Of a stretch of 64,000 nucleotides of DNA, positions 59,734 to 64,000 are shown piece after piece. The translations under genes were made by a program, and so were the position numbers. Below the pieces are notes generated by a model. The model was not told the DNA's origin and ran no database searches. It worked only from the letters and a program-made list of their open reading frames with translations. The stretch is from Amycolatopsis bartoniae. GTDB taxonomy: Bacteria > Actinomycetota > Actinomycetes > Mycobacteriales > Pseudonocardiaceae. The stretch lies in the NCBI RefSeq assembly GCF_014191255.1, contig NZ_JACHWH010000001.1, positions 1,488,001 to 1,552,000 on the forward strand, written 5' to 3'. Numbering within the stretch: position 1 is the stretch's first letter; every line of letters starts with the position of its first letter.

Positions 59734-59758
59734 CTACAACCGGCCGGAGGAGCTGTTC

Positions 59759-61012
59759 ATGGCCCAGCTGTCCCCCCTACTCAAGCAAGCCACTCCGGTC
59801 GTCGTCGACCACGGCGAAGGCGCTTACCTCTACGACGTGGACGGCCGGCGGCACCTGGACTTCACGGCCGGGATCGGCGTCACCAGCACCGGGCACTGCC
59901 ACCCGAAGGTGGTCGCGGCGGCGCGGGAGCAGATCGGCAAGCTGGTCCACGGGCAGTACACGACCGTCATGCACCAGCCGCTGCTCAAGCTCGTCGAGCG
60001 GCTCGGCGACGTCCTGCCCGCCGGGCTCGACTCGCTGTTCTTCGCGAACTCCGGCAGCGAAGCGGTCGAGGCCGCGCTCCGGCTTTCGCGACAGGCGACC
60101 GGGCGGCCGAACGTGATCGTCTTCCAGGGCGGCTTCCACGGCCGCACCGTCGCCACGGCGACCATGACCACGTCGGGCACCCGGTTCAGCGCGGGCATCT
60201 CACCGCTCATGGGCGGCGTCCACGTGGCGCCGTTCCCGTACGCCTACCACTACGGCTGGGACGAGCAGACCGCGACGAAGTTCTGCCTGCGCGAGCTGGA
60301 CTACCTGTTCGCCACCGTCAGTGCGCCCAGCGAGACCGCGGCTTTCGTCGTCGAGCCGGTCCTCGGCGAGGGCGGCTACGTGCCGGCGAACACCGAGTTC
60401 CTCCGCGGCCTGCGGGAGCGCGCGGACGAGCACGGGATCCTGCTCGTGATCGACGAGATCCAGACCGGTTTCGGCCGTACCGGGCGGTTCTGGGGGCACG
60501 ACCACTTCGACGTCCGGCCGGACGTCGTCACCATCGCGAAGGGCCTGGCCAGCGGCTTCCCCCTGTCCGGCATCGCCGCGTCGCAGGAGCTGATGGCGAA
60601 GGCGTACCCCGGTTCGCAGGGCGGAACCTACGGCGGCAACGCGGTTTCGTGCGCCGCGGCACTGGCCACTTTGGACGTCATCGAGGAGGAGGGGCTGGTC
60701 GCGAACGCGGCGGCGCGCGGGCAGCAGCTGCTCGAAGGCGCGCGGCTGATCGGTGACAAGACCCCGCAGATCGGTGACGTGCGCGGGCTCGGCCTGCTGG
60801 TGGGCTCGGAGTTCACCACGGCCGACGGCAAGCCCGACAACGCGACCGCGCAGGCCGCGCAGCAGGAGGCCGCCCGGCGCGGGCTGCTGATGCTGACCTG
60901 CGGCGCGTACATGAACGTCGTCCGGATGATCCCGCCGCTGGTGGTGAGCGCGGAGCAGATCGACGACGCCCTCGCCATCTGGAGCGAGACCGTCGCGGCC
61001 GTCACCAAGTGA
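59759..61012 (+). CDS. Class III (4-aminobutyrate-type) aminotransferase
   Basis: A 417-residue PLP enzyme. The PLP lysine is in TIAKGLASGFPLSG, the Asp in LLVIDEIQTGFGRTG. The substrate loop FTAGIGVTSTGHCHPKV and the GGTYGGNAVSCAAALATLDV segment fit GabT and related omega-aminotransferases. It moves the amino group of a 4-amino acid to 2-oxoglutarate, giving a semialdehyde for the divergent GabD-like enzyme. The ATG at 59759 has GGAGGAG upstream. A DUF3830 gene follows after eight bases. Confidence 0.9.
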   Translation: MAQLSPLLKQATPVVVDHGEGAYLYDVDGRRHLDFTAGIGVTSTGHCHPKVVAAAREQIGKLVHGQYTTVMHQPLLKLVERLGDVLPAGLDSLFFANSGSEAVEAALRLSRQATGRPNVIVFQGGFHGRTVATATMTTSGTRFSAGISPLMGGVHVAPFPYAYHYGWDEQTATKFCLRELDYLFATVSAPSETAAFVVEPVLGEGGYVPANTEFLRGLRERADEHGILLVIDEIQTGFGRTGRFWGHDHFDVRPDVVTIAKGLASGFPLSGIAASQELMAKAYPGSQGGTYGGNAVSCAAALATLDVIEEEGLVANAAARGQQLLEGARLIGDKTPQIGDVRGLGLLVGSEFTTADGKPDNATAQAAQQEAARRGLLMLTCGAYMNVVRMIPPLVVSAEQIDDALAIWSETVAAVTK

Positions 61013-61020
61013 GGAGAAAC

Positions 61021-61518
61021 GTGGCCCGCTACATCACCATCAGCCTCGACAAGCGCGGCGTGTCCTGCCGTGCCGTGCTGCTCGACGAGGAAGCGCCCCG
61101 CACGTGCGAAGCGGTGTGGAACGCGCTTCCGCGGACCGGTTCTGCCTACCACGCGAAGTACGCGCGGAACGAGGTGTACACGCTGGTTCCGCCGTTCGAC
61201 CCGAAGCCGGGGCGGGAGAACTCGACGATCACCCCCATTCCCGGCGATGTCGTCTATTTCGGGTTCGAGGCGTGGGAAATCGGCAACACCGCCTACGGCT
61301 ACGAGGAATCCAGCGAAGCGCACGGCGACGGCGGCGCGACGGACCTCGCCTTTTTCTACGGCCGGAACAACCTGCTGATCAACGGCGACGCGGGGTGGGT
61401 GCCGGGCAACGTGTTCGCCTCGATCGTCGAGGGACTGCCCGAAATGGCGGCCGCCTCGCAGGACCTGTGGCTGCGCGGCGTCGAGGGCGAGACCATCACC
61501 TACGCCCGCGTGGAGTGA
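61021..61518 (+). CDS. DUF3830 family protein (cyclophilin-like fold)
   Basis: A 165-residue DUF3830 protein: ARYITISLDKRGVSCRAVLL, TCEAVWNALP, HAKYARNEVYTL, and TPIPGDVVYFGFEAWEIGN. The family is thought to fold like cyclophilin. From general knowledge it often lies near Asp/Glu racemase-like enzymes, amidases and hydantoin-type catabolic genes, as here. No reaction is known. GTG start after GAGGAG. It forms an operon with the aminotransferase and is followed by a strong terminator. Confidence 0.88.
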   Translation: MARYITISLDKRGVSCRAVLLDEEAPRTCEAVWNALPRTGSAYHAKYARNEVYTLVPPFDPKPGRENSTITPIPGDVVYFGFEAWEIGNTAYGYEESSEAHGDGGATDLAFFYGRNNLLINGDAGWVPGNVFASIVEGLPEMAAASQDLWLRGVEGETITYARVE

Positions 61519-61523
61519 CAGCC

Positions 61524-61557
61524 GGTGAAGGGCGCCGGAGCTCCGGCGCCCTTCACC
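61524..61557 (+). terminator. Perfect 34-bp palindromic terminator after DUF3830
   Basis: The arm GGTGAAGGGCGCCGGAG is followed directly by its exact reverse complement. It begins six bases after the DUF3830 stop. A 17-bp GC-rich stem is typical of an actinobacterial intrinsic terminator. Confidence 0.85.
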
Positions 61558-61720
61558 CGTTCGCATGAAAGCAGCAGAATCACCAACCGTGGTAACGGCT
61601 TCACCCGTTCGGGAGTGTGTCGAGCCCGGTTGCCGCATCAAGATCGTCATTACCCCACGTCACTCCTTCGGGGCGTGCTACCGGACGTGTCGCTACCCGT
61701 CCGTGTGAGACCCGGTGAGA

Positions 61721-61795
61721 AACACGAAAGTGTTACACGTTTAGCCTAAGGGGCTTGCGGCGCCGGGCGGTAAGCGCTTTCCCTGCGGTAGCCCC
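61721..61795 (+). other. Structured non-coding segment upstream of a small ORF
   Basis: AACAC-GAAA-GTGTT (61721-61734) is a perfect 5-bp hairpin with a GAAA tetraloop. Then TTAGCCTAA (61741-61749) is symmetric, and GGGGCT (61750-61755) can pair with AGCCCC (61790-61795) around a GC-rich interior. The segment lies in a 360-bp gap without a large gene. It could be a 5' leader, a cis-regulatory RNA or a small RNA. No known riboswitch class is recognised. Confidence 0.35.
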
Positions 61796-61884
61796 GTTTT
61801 GACAGCGCCCCGGACCGGATGGAAATCTCCTCCTCGCTTTCGAAAGCAAGGGCACATTCGAAGAAACTCTTAAGGAGCTTTTCC

Positions 61885-61977
61885 ATGCACGCGTTCGGTG
61901 CGCACTTCCACTACTGCCACGACATCCTCACCCACGTGGCTGCTGGTCTGGTCCACTTCGTGGGCTGGCTGGTCTGA
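61885..61977 (+). CDS. 30-residue histidine-rich hydrophobic peptide
   Basis: ATG at 61885 is preceded by TAAGGAG, one of the best ribosome sites in this window, with seven to eight bases spacing. The peptide has five histidines among aromatic and aliphatic residues in its first half (AFGAHFHYCHD), then ends with a hydrophobic stretch (HVAAGLVHFVGWLV) long enough to insert in or lie on a membrane. Upstream DNA is AT-richer and has the palindrome GCTTTCGAAAGC (61836-61847) and a TTGACA at 61799-61804. The function is unknown. It could be a membrane peptide, toxin or leader peptide. Confidence 0.55.
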   Translation: MHAFGAHFHYCHDILTHVAAGLVHFVGWLV

Positions 61978-62238
61978 TTTCCTGACGCATCGGGTGCGGG
62001 ACCGGAACGTTGGCGCGGACCGGTCCCGCCTCCGCGGCGGGAAGAGGAATTCCGAAATGAGACCCGGACGTGCTCGCCGTGCAGGTGGGTTCCCGTGGCG
62101 AGTACGTCCTTCCCTGCGCCGGTGCACCTTCACCCGGCGCCGGCCCACGCCGCACCACCGCTTCCTCCGCCGGCTACCTCCCGCCGTACTAGGCTGCGAT
62201 CGACAGCGGTGCGGGTACGGGAGAGGCGGGTGCACGTC

Positions 62239-63612
62239 ATGGTCGACGTCGCGGCGCGGTTCGCCGAGATCGTGGGAGCGGACCGGCTGCTCACCGGGGA
62301 ACGGGTGAGCGAGGACTACGCGCACGACGAGTCCCTGACCTGTGAACCCCGCAAACCGGCGTATGTGGCCAAACCGGCAACCGCCGAGGAGGTCTCCGCC
62401 CTGCTGGTCGCCGCCGCGGAGCACTCCGTGCCCGTCACGGCCCGCGGCTCGGGCAGCGGCCTGTCGGGCGCCGCGCGCCCCCGTGAGGACGGGCTGCTGA
62501 TCTCGTTCGAGCGCATGAACGCCGTACTGGAGATCGACACCGGCAACCAGGTCGCCGTGGTGCAGCCCGGCGTCACCCTCGCCGAGCTCGACGAGCGGAC
62601 CGCCGCCGCCGGGCTCGCGTACACCGTCTACCCCGGCGAGCTGAGCGCGTCCGTCGGCGGCACGGTCGGCACGAACGCCGGCGGGATGCGGGCGGTGAAG
62701 TACGGCGTCACGCGGCACAACGTCTTGGGGTTGCAGGCGGTGCTGCCCACCGGCGAGATCATCCGCACCGGCGGGAAGACGTCGAAGATCTCCACCGGGT
62801 ACGACCTCACGCAGCTGATCATCGGCTCCGAGGGCACGCTCGCGCTGGCCACCGAGATCATCGTCAAGCTGCACCCCCGGCTGCCGCACGCGGCGACGGT
62901 CCTCGCGCCGTTCGGTGACCTGACACAGGTGATGGAGGCTGTGCCGCGCATCCTCGCGAGCGGTTTGACGCCGAACATCCTGGAGTACATCGACAACCTC
63001 ACGATGGCCGCGATCACCTACAACGAGAAGCTGTCGCTCGGCGTGCCGGACTCGGTGCGCGACGCGGCGCAGGCGTATCTGGTGGTGGGCCTGGAAAACC
63101 GGGACGCCGACCGCCTCGAAGGTGACGTCGAGCGGACCGGGGAGCTGCTCGGTGAGCTCGGGGCCGCGGACGTGTACGTGCTCGAAGGGGGGTCCGCGCG
63201 GAAGCTGATCGAGGCGCGGGAAAAGGCTTTCTGGACGGCGAAGGCCGCGGGCGCCGACGACGTGATCGACGTCGTGGTGCCGCGCACGGAGATGCCCGGT
63301 TTCCTCGCGAAGGTACGCGAACTGGCCACGGCCGCCGAGGCGGGCGCGGTCGGCTGCGGGCACGCCGGCGACGGGAACGTGCACCTCGGGATCTTCTGCA
63401 AGGACAACGAAAAACGGCAGCGGCTGCTGCACGACATCTTCGCCGCGGGCATGGCCTGCGGCGGCGCGATCTCCGGCGAGCACGGCATCGGCACCGCCAA
63501 GCTGAGCCACTTCCTGGACCTGGAGGACCCGGCGAAGGTCGCGCTGATGCGCCGCCTCAAGCAGGCCTTCGATCCCACCGACACCCTCAACCCCGGCGTC
63601 CTTTTCGGTTAG
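62239..63612 (+). CDS. FAD-linked oxidase, GlcD/D-lactate dehydrogenase type
   Basis: A 457-residue flavoprotein. The FAD-binding domain has [15 protein letters not shown] and the [24 protein letters not shown] core; the C-terminal domain has [12 protein letters not shown] and [13 protein letters not shown]. It oxidises a 2-hydroxy acid such as glycolate or D-lactate to the 2-oxo acid. The ATG at 62239 or a GTG at 62230 may start it; longer readings are not supported. With the D-2-hydroxyacid dehydrogenase and ThDP enzyme it fits processing of hydroxy and oxo acids. The next gene follows after seven bases. Confidence 0.9.
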   Translation: MVDVAARFAEIVGADRLLTGERVSEDYAHDESLTCEPRKPAYVAKPATAEEVSALLVAAAEHSVPVTARGSGSGLSGAARPREDGLLISFERMNAVLEIDTGNQVAVVQPGVTLAELDERTAAAGLAYTVYPGELSASVGGTVGTNAGGMRAVKYGVTRHNVLGLQAVLPTGEIIRTGGKTSKISTGYDLTQLIIGSEGTLALATEIIVKLHPRLPHAATVLAPFGDLTQVMEAVPRILASGLTPNILEYIDNLTMAAITYNEKLSLGVPDSVRDAAQAYLVVGLENRDADRLEGDVERTGELLGELGAADVYVLEGGSARKLIEAREKAFWTAKAAGADDVIDVVVPRTEMPGFLAKVRELATAAEAGAVGCGHAGDGNVHLGIFCKDNEKRQRLLHDIFAAGMACGGAISGEHGIGTAKLSHFLDLEDPAKVALMRRLKQAFDPTDTLNPGVLFG

Positions 63613-63619
63613 GAGCGAA

Positions 63620-64000
63620 ATGAACGGCGCACAGTCCCTGATCCGCACGCTGGTCGACTCGGGCGTCGAGGTGTGCTTCGCGAACCCCGGCACGTCCGAG
63701 ATGCACTTCGTCGCCGCGCTCGACTCCGTGCCCGAGATGCGGGGCGTGCTCGGCCTGTTCGAGGGCGTCGTCACCGGTGCCGCCGACGGGTACGCGCGCA
63801 TCGCGGGCAAGCCGGCGGCCACGCTGCTGCACCTCGGCCCCGGCCTCGGCAACGGTCTTGCCAACTTGCACAACGCCCGACGTGGCTACACGCCGATTGT
63901 CAACATCGTTGGTGACCACGCCACCTACCACAAGAAGTACGACGCTCCCCTGGAGTCCGACATCCCGGCCATCGCGAGCTCCCTGCAGGGCTGGGTGCGC
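63620..64000 (+). CDS. Thiamine-diphosphate-binding enzyme, N-terminal part (cut by window end)
   Basis: The first 127 codons of an acetolactate synthase / benzoylformate decarboxylase-type protein are present. The catalytic Glu is in [18 protein letters not shown] (Glu49). [12 protein letters not shown] and [18 protein letters not shown] fit the PYR domain. AGGAG lies four bases before the ATG. It is co-transcribed with the FAD-linked oxidase, which would provide a 2-oxo acid for decarboxylation or ligation. A GATTGTCAACATC word (63895-63907) falls within the Ile-Val-Asn-Ile codons. The product continues beyond the window. Confidence 0.85.
   Translation, partial: MNGAQSLIRTLVDSGVEVCFANPGTSEMHFVAALDSVPEMRGVLGLFEGVVTGAADGYARIAGKPAATLLHLGPGLGNGLANLHNARRGYTPIVNIVGDHATYHKKYDAPLESDIPAIASSLQGWVR

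Overview
The window is chromosomal DNA from a high-GC actinobacterium. Dense genes, frequent GTG/TTG starts, 4-bp operon overlaps, SigK/RskA and TIGR02960-type ECF sigma factors, a calerythrin-like EF-hand protein, a WS/DGAT acyltransferase and a very large CtpI-like P-type ATPase all fit Pseudonocardiaceae, most likely an Amycolatopsis-like genus. That placement is inference. I see no rRNA, CRISPR array, intact insertion sequence or prophage. The only mobile-element trace is a short IS3-type transposase remnant at 31.2 kb.

Layout. 0-3.3 kb: intergenic repeats, a short-chain dehydrogenase, an MFS exporter and a degenerate ~78-bp tandem array. 3.3-14.3 kb: envelope, signalling and housekeeping genes: a diguanylate cyclase, a phospholipase A2 / acyltransferase-like / DUF4383-like fusion, a LytR-CpsA-Psr protein, an HTH regulator, a Baeyer-Villiger monooxygenase with a divergent TetR gene, a tRNA with anticodon UAG in a class I body, and an EF-hand protein. 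14.3-25.7 kb: aromatic catabolism (extradiol dioxygenase, 4-oxalomesaconate tautomerase, LigK-type aldolase, 3-dehydroshikimate dehydratase, a gamma-resorcylate decarboxylase-like amidohydrolase), two ECF sigma genes with an anti-sigma factor, and a three-gene UGSC cassette of unknown function. 25.7-35.7 kb: DUF2237, a J-domain/NERD fusion, a two-component system with a likely target gene (DUF2079), an IS remnant, small regulators, peptidase E, DUF1015, DUF2127 and a cysteine-rich small protein. 35.7-40.1 kb: PaaX and IclR regulators next to a styrene/indole monooxygenase pair and an epoxide-hydrolase-like enzyme. 40.1-47.3 kb: VOC protein, ThDP enzyme, hydroquinone reductase, WS/DGAT, aldo/keto reductase, MFS exporter.

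47.3-64.0 kb looks like a catabolic region for a small dicarboxylate, amide or amino-acid-like compound. It holds an amidase, a D-2-hydroxyacid dehydrogenase, two Asp/Glu-racemase-superfamily proteins, a GntR/FCD regulator, a tartrate dehydrogenase-like enzyme, a succinate-semialdehyde dehydrogenase, a class III aminotransferase, a DUF3830 protein, a GlcD-type FAD oxidase and a truncated ThDP enzyme. A large P-type ATPase and a lipoprotein gene lie inside it.

The most striking non-gene signal is the palindrome TTGTCRACAA, found nine times exactly plus several near matches. Copies overlap the -35 hexamers of the LigK operon and the D-2-hydroxyacid dehydrogenase gene, lie beside other catabolic genes, and also occur inside coding sequences. 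It may be the operator of a regulon, perhaps of the GntR/FCD protein, or a highly iterated genomic word, or both.
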